From: JAJPKK01 sp035311445
GTDB taxonomy: Bacteria > Pseudomonadota > Alphaproteobacteria > Rhizobiales > Xanthobacteraceae
Assembly (NCBI GenBank): GCA_035311445.1
Contig: DATGCX010000430.1
Location: 1 to 30,802 of the forward strand
Length of the DNA: 30,802 bases
Reading direction: 5' to 3'
Position numbers and translations under genes: made by a program. This document shows positions 1-8,562 of this stretch, piece by piece (the first letter of the stretch is position 1; each line of letters starts with the position of its first letter). The notes below the pieces were generated by a model, which did not search any database, was not told the DNA's origin, and saw nothing but the letters and a program-made list of their open reading frames with translations.

Positions 1-40
1 CGATGCAAAGTGGTCGCACACAATGCACAAGAAGCCGGCA

Positions 41-60
41 CAGTAATCTGGGTATTACTG
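41..60 (-). terminator. Possible terminator hairpin at the end of the MFS gene
   Basis: A perfect 7-bp inverted repeat (cagtaat / attactg) with a 6-base loop overlaps the stop codon of the MFS gene that ends at 55. No T-tract follows on the minus strand, so intrinsic termination is uncertain. It may only stabilise the 3' end of the message. Confidence 0.3.
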
Positions 61-1605
61 TGACATCAGTTTGGCAGACGCCGGCCCGCGCAAGGTGCGT
101 TCTTCGACAATCGCCAGTGCAATCAGCGCCGCAGCAAGACACAAGCAGGCAGTCGCGAAAACCCACGCGAATGCTGTGGAAAAATCGGATGCGACATCTG
201 CCGGCAGCTGCGTGGCACCTCGCGATATCGGTTCAAGCGCAACCAATCCGCCGGACACATCCAGCTTGCCGAGTACGATCGCACCAAATCCCGCGACCAT
301 GATGGTGCCGCCGAGCAAGCGAAAAAAATTCAGCATGCCGGTAGCAACGCCGACCTCGTGGGACGGAACGGCATTCTGGATCAGGACAGTCGTGACCGGG
401 TACATGGTCCCGATCCCGCCACCCGCCAGGAACAGCAGGCTCGCGACGCCGCCAAGCGACCGCGACAGACCCGCCAGTGCGGCGAGGGCGATAATGGCAA
501 GAAGAAGCCCACACAACGGAACCCGCTTGTAATGCCGGTGTCGCCCGAGTGTCCGGCCGGCCGCAAGGGCGCCCAGCACGATGCCGGCCATGAATGCGAT
601 GAGCACGATACCAGATTTCGACGCCGAAGCGCCCATGACCAGTTCAAGGTAAAGCGGTATAAAAAACGACAGACCGATGATAACGCCGATCGAGAAGGAG
701 CCCGCGACCACAGTGCCGGCAACCGTTCTGTCGCTCAGCATCGCTAGCGGCACGAACGGCTCTGTCGCTGTCGCAATCCGCCATGCGAAGAGCGACCACA
801 ACAACGCCGAACCGGCGATCAGCGAAAGGATCGGCAATGATGTCCATCGATAACGCACGCCGCCCCAGCTCATCGCCAGCATGATGGCGAGCGCAGCCGC
901 GACCATCAACGCGGCTCCCGCCCAATCGAGCTTGTGCGGCCACTCATTGCGCGGCAGCCGTTCGAGCGCCCGATGCGTCATGAAAAGTGCGAGCGCGCCC
1001 ATCGGAAGGTTGATCCAGAAGATCAGGGACCAGTGCAGATGCTCGGTCAGAAAGCCACCAAGCAAAGGGCCGACGACGCTCGCGATCATGAACATCACGG
1101 CAAATTGCGTCTGGTAGTGTGCGCGCTCGCGCGGCGATACCAGATCCGCCACGATGGCCTGTGCTATCGGCAAAATGCCGCCGCCGCCGATGCCCTGCAA
1201 TGCACGCGCCGCGATCAACGTCCCCAGCGTCGGCGCCAGCGCACAGGCAACAGAACCAATGATGAAGATGGTGATGCCGCCGAGCAGGACACTGCGCCGG
1301 CCGTGAATGTCCGACAACTTGCCGAACAGCGGGGTCACCGCGGTCGCGCTCAGAAGATATGCGCCAGCGACCCAGGACAGGTCGTCGACATCGCCGAGCC
1401 TTGCCCCGATCGTCGGCAGCGCGGGTGCAATAATGGTCTGCTCTAGCGCGCTTAGAAACATCGCGAGCATAATTCCGGCGATGATCGCGCGCACGGCGGC
1501 AGGCTCAAGCGGCGCGTGAAACTCAGCGGCCGGCGTAGCGCCGCATTCCTGTGCGAGCGGTGGACTGGCACCGACGTCGAATGGGCGTACGGACCGAAGC
1601 GTCAT
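55..1605 (-). CDS. MFS multidrug efflux transporter, DHA2 (EmrB/QacA-like) type
   Basis: Predicted 516-residue inner-membrane protein, probably a proton-coupled drug exporter. The first helix lies near residues 39-58 and carries the ALEQTIIAPALP segment typical of DHA2 pumps. Residues 95-107 (GKLSDIHGRRSVL) are MFS motif A in the loop between helices 2 and 3. A glycine-rich GIGGGGILPIAQA stretch follows further on. The length and the many hydrophobic segments fit a 14-helix topology. An upstream in-frame extension is open, but the ATG at 1605 overlaps the stop of the preceding gene as ATGA, which suggests translational coupling and makes it the best start. The substrate cannot be told from sequence. 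The family assignment is strong; the drug-export role is inferred from the family. Confidence 0.9.
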   Translation of the reverse strand: MTLRSVRPFDVGASPPLAQECGATPAAEFHAPLEPAAVRAIIAGIMLAMFLSALEQTIIAPALPTIGARLGDVDDLSWVAGAYLLSATAVTPLFGKLSDIHGRRSVLLGGITIFIIGSVACALAPTLGTLIAARALQGIGGGGILPIAQAIVADLVSPRERAHYQTQFAVMFMIASVVGPLLGGFLTEHLHWSLIFWINLPMGALALFMTHRALERLPRNEWPHKLDWAGAALMVAAALAIMLAMSWGGVRYRWTSLPILSLIAGSALLWSLFAWRIATATEPFVPLAMLSDRTVAGTVVAGSFSIGVIIGLSFFIPLYLELVMGASASKSGIVLIAFMAGIVLGALAAGRTLGRHRHYKRVPLCGLLLAIIALAALAGLSRSLGGVASLLFLAGGGIGTMYPVTTVLIQNAVPSHEVGVATGMLNFFRLLGGTIMVAGFGAIVLGKLDVSGGLVALEPISRGATQLPADVASDFSTAFAWVFATACLCLAAALIALAIVEERTLRGPASAKLMSQ

Positions 1606-2078
1606 GCGGGGCGTCTGCCCCGTGCCGGCACGCGGCTGGGCCAGGAGACGATGCGATCTTCGTAGTCCTGATCGCCGAGATTTTCCTCCGAGATTGCGAC
1701 ACGTCCGCGCACCGAAATGCCAGCAGCGTGCACCGTCTCGGGATCGCCAGATACCAGTGGATGCCACCAGTAAAGATCGCGGCCGTACGCCAGCAGCCGG
1801 TAGCCGCAGGTCGGCGGCAGCCATTTGAGGTTCGCGACGTTCTCGTGCGACAGCCTCACGCAATCATCGACCTGCTTGCTGCGGTTCTCGTAGTCTTTGC
1901 ACCGGCAGGTGTGGCTGTCGAGCAGGCGACAGCCCACATCCGTGTAGTAAATCCGGCCGGTGTCGAGGTCCTCGAGCTTGTTGAGGCAGCAGCGCCCGCA
2001 GCCGTCGCATATGCTCTCCCACTCGGCCGGGGTCATTTCCGCAAGCGTCTTGCGGCGCCAAAATGGTGCATCGTCCAT
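1602..2078 (-). CDS. ycgN: YcgN-family cysteine-cluster protein (UPF0260)
   Basis: A 158-residue soluble protein with a metal-binding-type cysteine array: C24, C27, C30 and C31 (CDGCGRCC), then C50, C58, C60, C73 and C91. This matches the CxxCxxCC/YkgJ superfamily of putative zinc- or iron-chelating proteins and is close in length to E. coli YcgN. The biochemical function of the family is not established. The start ATG at 2078 follows a good ribosome site (CAGGAG, 7 bases upstream). Its stop overlaps the MFS start by 4 bases, so the two form an operon. The pairing with an efflux pump is seen here, but a functional link is not implied. Confidence 0.88.
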   Translation of the reverse strand: MDDAPFWRRKTLAEMTPAEWESICDGCGRCCLNKLEDLDTGRIYYTDVGCRLLDSHTCRCKDYENRSKQVDDCVRLSHENVANLKWLPPTCGYRLLAYGRDLYWWHPLVSGDPETVHAAGISVRGRVAISEENLGDQDYEDRIVSWPSRVPARGRRPA

Positions 2079-2381
2079 TGCTCAACTCCTGGACTAATCG
2101 AGAGCACCGCGCAAAGGTAATTTCTGCGGCACTGTCGCGCTGCAATACACCGTTGCCCCACAATGATTTGTGTTGCAACGTATCCGTATTGGCCCGATGT
2201 CAGTCCCGGGCTTAGATACCTGTTATCGGATTTGCGGATTGGCAAGCTGGCGGCGATGTCTCGGCGCTCCGTTTAGCCGGCAACACCAGGAACAATAGCC
2301 GAATCAAGTGGTTGATTACCAGCGTAACCGTCCCCTAACCCCGCCACGACAGCGTCGCATTAACAGGCCAAGAGAGCGACC
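2079..2381. promoter_or_regulatory. Divergent intergenic region between ycgN and the penicillin-binding protein gene
   Basis: About 300 bases separate two divergently transcribed genes, so promoters for both must lie here. I could not identify a convincing -35/-10 pair or operator. No short gene with a ribosome site is apparent. Confidence 0.5.
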
Positions 2382-4769
2382 GTGCAAGACGAGGTTCCAT
2401 CCCAGGACAGACCCGACTGGAGACAGCGGCTCCGGACCTATTTGCTTGACCTTCGCTCCCGCATCGATTTCGGCCTGTTTCGCGGCCGGCGGAGGGAGCA
2501 GGAAGTTCAATTCCAGGATGAGCCCGACTTGAAGCGGCGGCTCCGGACCTATCTGCTTGACGTCGACTCCCGCCTCGATTTCGGGCTGTTTCGCAGCGGC
2601 CGGATGGCGCGTGAATCGTTCGAGCGGTTCCGCGACTTCATGGATCGCTTCTACGTGGCCGGGTGGCGGCGATGGCTCGTGATCGAACCCCTGTCGGAGT
2701 TGGCCACCTTGGGCACCGGCGGGCTACTGCTGGCTCTCGCGCTTGCGGTTCCCGCATTCCGCGAGACTGCCGACGAGGACTGGCTCAAGAAATCCGAACT
2801 CGCAGTGGTATTTCTTGACCGCTACGGCAACGAAATCGGCAGCCGCGGAATCAAGCATTCGAGTGCGGTAGCACTCCAGGATTTTCCTGACCACCTCATC
2901 AAGGCCGTGCTCGCCACGGAGGATCGGCGTTTCTACGAGCATTTCGGCATCGACATCGGCGGCACGGCACGCGCGATGGTCACCAATGCGCGCGCCGGCG
3001 GCGTGGTGCAGGGCGGTTCCTCGATTACCCAACAGCTCGCCAAGAATCTGTTCCTGAGCAATGAGCGCACCATCGAGCGCAAGGTGAAAGAAGCCTTCCT
3101 GGCCCTGTGGCTGGAGACGCGACTCTCCAAGAACGAAATTTTCAAGCTCTACCTTGACCGCGCCTATATGGGTGGTGGCGCCTTCGGCGTCGATGCGGCG
3201 GCACAGTTCTATTTCGGTAAATCGGCGCGCGAGGTGAACCTTGCCGAAGCCGCGATGCTGGCCGGCCTGTTCAAGGCGCCGACGCGGTTTGCGCCGCATA
3301 TCAATCTGCCGGCCGCGCGTGCGCGCGCCAATGTCGTGCTCGACAACCTGGTCGAGGCAGGTTTCATGACTGAAGGTCAGGTGTTCGGCGCTCGCCGCAA
3401 TCCCGCGGTCGCGATCGACCGTCGCGACGAGGGAGCGCCGGGCTACTACCTCGACTATGCGTTCGACGAGATGAAGAAGCTCGTCGAAACTCCCGCCTTC
3501 CGCAACATTCCGGATCGCGCCTTCGTGGTGCGCACTGCGCTCGACCTTGGGCTGCAGCGCACCGCCGAGGATACCGTGGAGAACATGATCCGCCAGTTCG
3601 GGCGCGACTACCATGCCAAGCAGGCCGCCGCTGTGGTGGCGGATCTCGATGGCGCGGTGCGCGCCATGGTGGGCGGCCTTGACTACAACATCAGCCAGTT
3701 CAATCGCGCGACCGACGCATATCGCCAGCCGGGCTCTTCGTTTAAGCCCTATGTCTACGCCACCGCCCTCATGAACGGCTTCAAGCCCAACTCGGTCGTT
3801 GTGGACGGACCGGTCTGCATCGGCAACTGGTGTCCGCAGAACTACGGCCACAGCTACTCGGGCTCGGTCACGCTGACCCAGGCCATCACGCGCTCGATCA
3901 ATGTAGTGCCGGTGAAGCTGTCGATCATGATGGGTGGGTCCGCAGGGCCCAAGGCCGGCCGCGCCAAGATCGTGCAGACGGCCCGTCGCATGGGCATCAA
4001 GGCGCCCCTGCCCGACACCCCGTCGCTACCCATTGGAGCCGACGAGGTCACCTTGCTCGAACATACGGTTGCGTATGCGACCTTCCCGAATCAGGGCAAG
4101 GCCGTGAAGCCGCACGCCATCCTGGAGGTGCGCTCAGGAGCCGGCAACACCATTTGGCGTTTCGACCGCGACGAGAGCAAGAAGCCCACGCAGGCCATAC
4201 CGCCCCAGGTCGCCTCCGACATGGCCATGATGATGAGCAAGGTGGTCGAGGAGGGCACCGCCAAGCGGGCTGCCCTCGATGGCGTCAAAGCGGCGGGCAA
4301 GACTGGCACCACCAACTCCTATCGTGACGCCTGGTTCGTCGGCTATACCGGCAACTTCGTGTGCGGTGTGTGGTACGGTAACGATGACTACAGTCCGCTC
4401 AACCGAATGACCGGCGGTTCTCTGCCAGCGCAGACGTGGCACGAGATCATGGCGTATGCGCATCAGGGCATCGAACTCAAGCAGGTTGTGGGCCTCGGAC
4501 CGAATAGCGCCTCCACCGGACCAATCATCGAAAAGGAAGGCAGGGGGGACGCGCCGATCCGGCCCGCCATGCTCACCCACAAAGGCGTGGATACGCTGCT
4601 GCGGCTCGAGCGGCTGATGGACGATGCCAGCCGCCAGATGGCCGCGGACAACCGTGCCGTAGAGCCCGCAAAGCCGGCCGCGGCAGCCCAACCACCTGCT
4701 CCGGCGCGACGAGCAACGCCTGGGCGCGCGGGCAACAAAGTTGGTTCAGTCGCGACAGTGGCGCCGTGA
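2382..4769 (+). CDS. Class A penicillin-binding protein (PBP1A-type transglycosylase/transpeptidase)
   Basis: Bifunctional peptidoglycan synthase of 795 residues. It polymerises glycan strands from lipid II and cross-links stem peptides in the periplasm. A cytoplasmic N-terminus (1-107) is followed by one membrane anchor (about 108-126). The GT51 domain has the catalytic glutamate E180 in ATEDRRFYEH, then GGSSITQQLAKN (211-222) and KLYLDRAYMGGGAFG. The transpeptidase has S452-S-F-K455, S505-I-N507 and K640-T-G642. The C-terminus is Ala/Pro-rich and disordered. The start is GTG at 2382 after an AGAGAG ribosome site. The N-terminal tail contains an exact-length duplication of a basic/amphipathic module (residues 14-34 and 51-71), which is unusual. 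Family assignment is certain; the specific PBP1 paralogue is not. Confidence 0.95.
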   Translation: MQDEVPSQDRPDWRQRLRTYLLDLRSRIDFGLFRGRRREQEVQFQDEPDLKRRLRTYLLDVDSRLDFGLFRSGRMARESFERFRDFMDRFYVAGWRRWLVIEPLSELATLGTGGLLLALALAVPAFRETADEDWLKKSELAVVFLDRYGNEIGSRGIKHSSAVALQDFPDHLIKAVLATEDRRFYEHFGIDIGGTARAMVTNARAGGVVQGGSSITQQLAKNLFLSNERTIERKVKEAFLALWLETRLSKNEIFKLYLDRAYMGGGAFGVDAAAQFYFGKSAREVNLAEAAMLAGLFKAPTRFAPHINLPAARARANVVLDNLVEAGFMTEGQVFGARRNPAVAIDRRDEGAPGYYLDYAFDEMKKLVETPAFRNIPDRAFVVRTALDLGLQRTAEDTVENMIRQFGRDYHAKQAAAVVADLDGAVRAMVGGLDYNISQFNRATDAYRQPGSSFKPYVYATALMNGFKPNSVVVDGPVCIGNWCPQNYGHSYSGSVTLTQAITRSINVVPVKLSIMMGGSAGPKAGRAKIVQTARRMGIKAPLPDTPSLPIGADEVTLLEHTVAYATFPNQGKAVKPHAILEVRSGAGNTIWRFDRDESKKPTQAIPPQVASDMAMMMSKVVEEGTAKRAALDGVKAAGKTGTTNSYRDAWFVGYTGNFVCGVWYGNDDYSPLNRMTGGSLPAQTWHEIMAYAHQGIELKQVVGLGPNSASTGPIIEKEGRGDAPIRPAMLTHKGVDTLLRLERLMDDASRQMAADNRAVEPAKPAAAAQPPAPARRATPGRAGNKVGSVATVAP
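2421..2594 (+). repeat. Tandem 111-bp duplication inside the PBP N-terminal tail
   Basis: Residues 14-34 (RQRLRTYLLDLRSRIDFGLF) and 51-71 (KRRLRTYLLDVDSRLDFGLF), each followed by R, are the same module at a spacing of exactly 111 bases. The similarity extends a little upstream (QDxxPDW versus QDEPDL). The nucleotide sequences are also clearly alike, so this is a true internal duplication. Confidence 0.9.
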
Positions 4770-4772
4770 TGT

Positions 4773-4919
4773 AGATGACAGACGACAGACCACAGACCAC
4801 AGACCACAGGCTGATTTTGATCTTGATGTCTCCAGATATCCCATTTCCTGGCAACTTGATCCGTGTCATCTTTAGTTCACGTCCTTTGTTTGACGTCCGT
4901 CATTCGGCGTCTGTCATCT
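4773..4919. repeat. Spacer with short tandem repeats bounded by an 11-bp inverted repeat
   Basis: The gap between the PBP and DUF1214 genes starts with agatgacagac (4773-4783) and ends with its exact reverse complement gtctgtcatct (4909-4919). Next to the left end is a short direct repeat of 'cacagac' units (about 4784-4808). The layout resembles a small palindromic or MITE-like element, but no target-site duplication was identified. Confidence 0.5.
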
Positions 4920-4929
4920 GATCTGTGAT

Positions 4930-5511
4930 ATGCGGCTGCTGATCGGACTATTGCTTTCCTTCGTCATCGCAGCGGGCATTGGGCTCGGCTCGACGTGGTT
5001 TGCGCTGACCCAGAACCTTTCCTTCGGGGCGCTGGAACTCGGCGCATGGAAGGGCTATCCGCGCAACGGCACAGTTGGCATTGACCCTTATGCGCGGGCT
5101 GCCATCGCGCGTAATGGCGAGTTGCCGATCGGCTCGGGCGACGGCGTTGCATTCACAACCGCGGTCGACGACGATGGCCGTCCGCTTGACGGCCGCTGTG
5201 ATGTTATCGTACGCGGCACCACCCCACCGGCGCGCTATTTTACGGTGACGCTCTACACCCCCGCCGGACGTCTGGTCGCAAATTCGCTCGACCGGCACGG
5301 CTTCACCAGCCAGGAGCTGGTGCGCGACGCGTCCGGAGACTTTGAGATTACCGTCTCTCCGCGCGTACGACCCGGCAATTGGCTGCCGACTGGCGGCATT
5401 GATAGCTACGTGCTGATGATGCGTTTCTACGATACGTCGCTTGGCATTGCGACGCGGGCCGGCCGCGAAGCTCCGATGCCGGCGGTCCGATCGACGCGGA
5501 ATTGCCAATGA
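4930..5511 (+). CDS. DUF1214 domain protein, membrane-anchored
   Basis: A 193-residue protein with an N-terminal hydrophobic segment (about 2-26), either signal peptide or anchor, followed by a DUF1214 domain in the periplasm. The typical end of the domain is visible as NWLPTGG...YVLMMRFYDT near residues 151-172. DUF1214 often occurs with DUF1254, either fused or as neighbours, and the next gene is a DUF1254 protein starting at the stop of this one (ATGA overlap). The function of the family is unknown. The start ATG at 4930 places the hydrophobic segment directly at the N-terminus. Confidence 0.85.
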   Translation: MRLLIGLLLSFVIAAGIGLGSTWFALTQNLSFGALELGAWKGYPRNGTVGIDPYARAAIARNGELPIGSGDGVAFTTAVDDDGRPLDGRCDVIVRGTTPPARYFTVTLYTPAGRLVANSLDRHGFTSQELVRDASGDFEITVSPRVRPGNWLPTGGIDSYVLMMRFYDTSLGIATRAGREAPMPAVRSTRNCQ

Positions 5512-6050
5512 TCAGGTGGTTATTGTGGATCGCGGGCGGGCTGGTGTTGGGCGGCATTGTGCATCTCACCGCCATCATGGCGCTGCCGCGTACGGCGAGC
5601 CGTGACGCCTATGCGAGGCTTGCCCCGCTCGCGCCCGTCAACGGATTTGCGCTGCTCCCCGCGCCGACCCCGGAGGCTTCGAGCGTGCCGTTCATGGATC
5701 CGGCTTTTGCGGTCGCGGTGTGCCGATATGACCTCACCAAGGGTTCGGTCAAGCTTACGGTGCCAGTGGGCCAAGCCTACACGTCTGTCACGTTCTATAC
5801 GCGTTACGACGTTGCCTACTACGCCATCAACGACCGCTCCGCCGGACGGCGTTCGATCGAACTCGATCTGATGACGACCAAGCAGCGTGACGACCTGCCG
5901 GACGATGAAGAGATCACCGCCGCCGATCGATTGATCGTGGAGTCGCCGACCCTCACCGGCCTCATCGTCGCCCGGGCGTTTTCACCCGAGCCAAGCATGA
6001 CGCCGGCAGCCACCGCGGCTCTGCAGGCGGCCCAATGCAAGCCGCAGTGA
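5508..6050 (+). CDS. DUF1254 domain protein, membrane-anchored
   Basis: About 180 residues with an N-terminal hydrophobic helix (about 4-26) and a DUF1254-type extracytoplasmic domain containing the VPVGQAYTSVTFYTRYDVAYY segment (about residues 83-103) in two conserved pieces. I chose the ATG at 5508 because it overlaps the DUF1214 stop as ATGA. A TTG two codons upstream is an alternative. The two genes form a coupled operon and their products probably work together in the cell envelope, but no reaction is known. Confidence 0.82.
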   Translation: MIRWLLWIAGGLVLGGIVHLTAIMALPRTASRDAYARLAPLAPVNGFALLPAPTPEASSVPFMDPAFAVAVCRYDLTKGSVKLTVPVGQAYTSVTFYTRYDVAYYAINDRSAGRRSIELDLMTTKQRDDLPDDEEITAADRLIVESPTLTGLIVARAFSPEPSMTPAATAALQAAQCKPQ

Positions 6051-6094
6051 TCGCCGATCGATTGCGCCCCGCCGAATCGTTGCCGACCGGTGTG

Positions 6095-6296
6095 ACCGCC
6101 GCTGCAGAGACCGGCGTGTCATTGCCCAGTGCCGCGGTCGTGCCGACCCCGGCATGGATGTCGTCGGTGACGAGACCAGATTTGACGCCGCCAAAATCTC
6201 CATTGGCGCAACCGCCCAGTTCAAGTGAAGTGCAGAGCGGGGCCGCGCCAAGAGATGTAATCGCAATGTACCGACTCCGCCGCGCGAGGTTCTCAT
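6095..6296 (-). pseudogene. Possible 5' remnant of a small lipoprotein gene
   Basis: On the minus strand, reading from 6296, MRTSRGGVGTL is followed in another frame by a lipobox-like LELGGC and then ANGDFGGVKSGLVTDDIHA. From memory this resembles the start of a conserved hyphomicrobial lipoprotein with GDFGRVKPxLVxDDIHxWVG. The downstream part of that family is missing and the frames do not join. I treat it as a decayed fragment. The rest of the 6051-6630 interval contains nothing else I can support as a gene. Confidence 0.35.
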
Positions 6297-6580
6297 GGTG
6301 GTGACGCGCGCCTGCGGCGCTTGCGGCCGGACGGGGATTTGATAGTCCGGCTTTCAATGCCCGAAGGCACGTCGTGTGCACGTTCAATGCGAACCACCGG
6401 TAAAATGACAATTGCCGCGGAGACGTGTGGCGCCGGCGTCGGCGCTTCGCACAACGTGCGTCGCGCTTTCGAAAACGTGATGACCGCCCCCATAGGCCCT
6501 CCCGGCGATTTAAGAATTCGATGCGACTCCTGGCGCTGCAGACGCAACGCGTGCGTATGCGATTAATGCCAGCCATGGTT

Positions 6581-6601
6581 AAAGGCGCGTAAACGCGCGC
6601 C
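6581..6601 (-). terminator. GC-rich hairpin after the last array gene
   Basis: On the minus strand a GGCGCG...CGCGCC stem with a short loop is followed by TTTAACC. It lies about 30 bases past the stop of array gene A and is a plausible intrinsic terminator for the array transcript, although its T-tract is short. Confidence 0.45.
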
Positions 6602-6630
6602 TCGGCGCCATCCGCAACGGCGGCGCAGAG

Positions 6631-8103
6631 CTATCGGCTGGCCAAAGTGTCCGGCTCCATGTCTTCGCACAGCGGCAGCTTGATGATGACTTCCTGGGCC
6701 GCCAAGCCGATGCCCGAGGGATCAGTGAAGACCATGAGCGACTCGAGGTCCTCGGCGATACCGAGCCCCGTGATGCGAGACGAGAGCCCACTGACGTAGG
6801 TCCGGAACGCATATTGCGATAATCCAGAGGTGGGGTCGACGGTCACCTTGAACTGCACGACCGCGCCGCTCGTCGAAGCGTACATGTATGGTCCTTCGGC
6901 GACGATGGCTGACGGCTGGATGATGGCTGCCGACGAGAAGCCGACATTGGGCTGGGCGTTGCCGCAACGGTTGGGGTTGTGCACGTTGAAGACGGCCTGC
7001 AGCTTGCCTGCCAGAGTGTACGGCCCCGGATTGGCAAATGCGACGTCGTTGAAGATGCACTGAGGCCAAGCGGTCGTAGACGAAACGCCGGGATCGGCGT
7101 CGAAACTGTTCACGCCAGGCTGGCCGCCGAAATAGGGCTGGTTGTCGGGGCCGAAGGCCGTTATCAGGTCGATCGGGAGGCCACCGCTACCGACCTGCAT
7201 ACATTTGACCTGGCTTGCCGGGGGGACCGAGAAGTTGGGATCGATCGGCTGGCCGGGATCGCCAGGATCGCCCAGTGGATTGAGGCAGGCATAGACGTAC
7301 TGCCGCTTTTTCCTTGAGGTCGCAATGGCGAACATGCCGTCGGGGCTCACCGCAGCATTGGTCAGCAGCTGTCCTTCGGGAATACTTGAATAATGGTTTA
7401 TGGGCGGAACGCCGATCTTGTACTGTATTCCGATGACCTTGCCAGCATCGCCCCCGCTGACCGGATTGGTGACGTTCACCAGTGGCACCGCAAACAAGCC
7501 GCCCTTGATGCCGGCCACGAACAGGTAGGTGGTGGCGGACTGCACCGTGGTGGCGACACCGTGGGAGATCGCACAGCCGAGTTGATTGAGCCTTGTATTG
7601 GCGGGATTGGGAGCGCCCCGCTTGCTCAGCGCGGCGGGATTACAAGTCGGCGTGACGGCCTCGCCCTGATACGGCACGTCACCGATATTAATAGCTACGC
7701 CACCCTTGACGACTGGCAGGAGAAGGCAGTTTGCCAGCGTGATCAGGGGTATCGACCATGCTGTCGGCGTTCCGCCAGCGGGGCCGATATCAGTTTCCTT
7801 GCAGAGTGTCGTGCCCTGATCGAATACCCAGTTATGCCCGCCGCCGGTCAGCGGTTGCGTGGGATCGTTGTTCTCAAAGACCGAATTGTCGGGGACGAAG
7901 ATCGAGCCGGCCGTGCTGGTGAAGATGTTCGGCGACCAGTTGACCGCCGGTGGTCGACCGCTGAGGAAGCCGCCGACCGGGAAACTCGTACCGTCGACGC
8001 ATTCAGCCCACGCTACGTTTTGGCAGAGAAGCACAAACGCCGTCGCGGCCGCAACGATTCGCTGCGCCCGTGCGCTCACACTTGCGTCGCCCTCCTCTCG
8101 CAT
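6631..8103 (-). CDS. Array protein A: exported ten-cysteine protein of unknown family
   Basis: A 490-residue protein that I do not recognise. The start ATG at 8103 follows GGGAGG at 7 bases; an upstream in-frame extension lacks similarity to its paralogues. The N-terminus is a Sec-type signal peptide ending AWA/EC. The mature part keeps all ten cysteines shared by the four paralogues, in contexts such as LCKE, TCNPA, LGCAISHG, ACLNPLG, VKCM, PQCIF and LPLCED. Repeated segments such as AVSPDGMFAIATS and the FVAGIKGGLFAVPL type suggest a beta-propeller-like fold, which is inference. Unlike the other copies, the stop after LPLCEDM has been lost, adding EPDTLASR. It is the last gene of the array and the most diverged. 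Probable location is the periplasm or cell surface. Confidence 0.85.
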   Translation of the reverse strand: MREEGDASVSARAQRIVAAATAFVLLCQNVAWAECVDGTSFPVGGFLSGRPPAVNWSPNIFTSTAGSIFVPDNSVFENNDPTQPLTGGGHNWVFDQGTTLCKETDIGPAGGTPTAWSIPLITLANCLLLPVVKGGVAINIGDVPYQGEAVTPTCNPAALSKRGAPNPANTRLNQLGCAISHGVATTVQSATTYLFVAGIKGGLFAVPLVNVTNPVSGGDAGKVIGIQYKIGVPPINHYSSIPEGQLLTNAAVSPDGMFAIATSRKKRQYVYACLNPLGDPGDPGQPIDPNFSVPPASQVKCMQVGSGGLPIDLITAFGPDNQPYFGGQPGVNSFDADPGVSSTTAWPQCIFNDVAFANPGPYTLAGKLQAVFNVHNPNRCGNAQPNVGFSSAAIIQPSAIVAEGPYMYASTSGAVVQFKVTVDPTSGLSQYAFRTYVSGLSSRITGLGIAEDLESLMVFTDPSGIGLAAQEVIIKLPLCEDMEPDTLASR

Positions 8104-8487
8104 CAAGTTACCTCCCTGATGACGCAAAAGGTGAGTTTTCCGGCGCAACCAAGGTAAAAGAAACGCGATTTGATAACATCGCACTTCAGGGCCGAACTTT
8201 CGTCCATTTACTTTCACTTTGGTCTGATGATCGGTATGAGCGGCCTCGTGTCGTTGGCCGCTGACGGTGGTGGCATATGGCGTTGGGGCTCGGTGGCAAT
8301 GCTCGAAGGAAATCGCAGTGATTGGTGCGACAGCCGTCGGTTCAACGCGTCATCACGCAGGCCTGCAAGATGAGCCTGCATAAGGTCGGACGTCTGCTCG
8401 CCGGCGTTGAATGGCCCGCCGACGGCGAGCGCTGGGAACTTTGAAAATACCAATACAAACGAATTTCGATGTGGGAACCTTCATACG

Positions 8488-8549
8488 CTGCGCCGCCGCC
8501 CGCGGGCCACGCAGAGCAAGCGCATGGGGGCGGAGAGATTTCTCCGCCC
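8488..8549 (-). other. Conserved double-hairpin spacer element (copy 4)
   Basis: Just past the stop of the truncated array copy are two hairpins: gggcggaga/tctccgccc (8528-8549, perfect 9-bp stem, GATT loop) and a ctgcg...cgcag stem (8488-8514). They match in order and position the elements at 9167-9235, 10763-10819 and 12350-12408. The remaining sequence between 8104 and 8487 holds the leader of gene A. I see no supported gene in it. Confidence 0.6.
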
Positions 8550-8562
8550 GGAAAATTTCAGG

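Noticed and set aside
2724..3851. Long minus-strand frame opposite the penicillin-binding protein
   Set aside because: It is antisense to a certain gene in high-GC DNA; the His/Arg/Glu-rich composition is typical of a shadow frame.
5962..6576. Open minus-strand frame of about 200 codons
   Set aside because: It overlaps the 3' part of the DUF1254 gene, is Arg-rich without a coherent fold, and only a short internal part looks like a gene remnant, which is reported separately.
8214..8453. Minus-strand frame of 79 codons upstream of array gene A
   Set aside because: It has no ribosome site, no recognisable motif and lies in the spacer; coding potential not supported.
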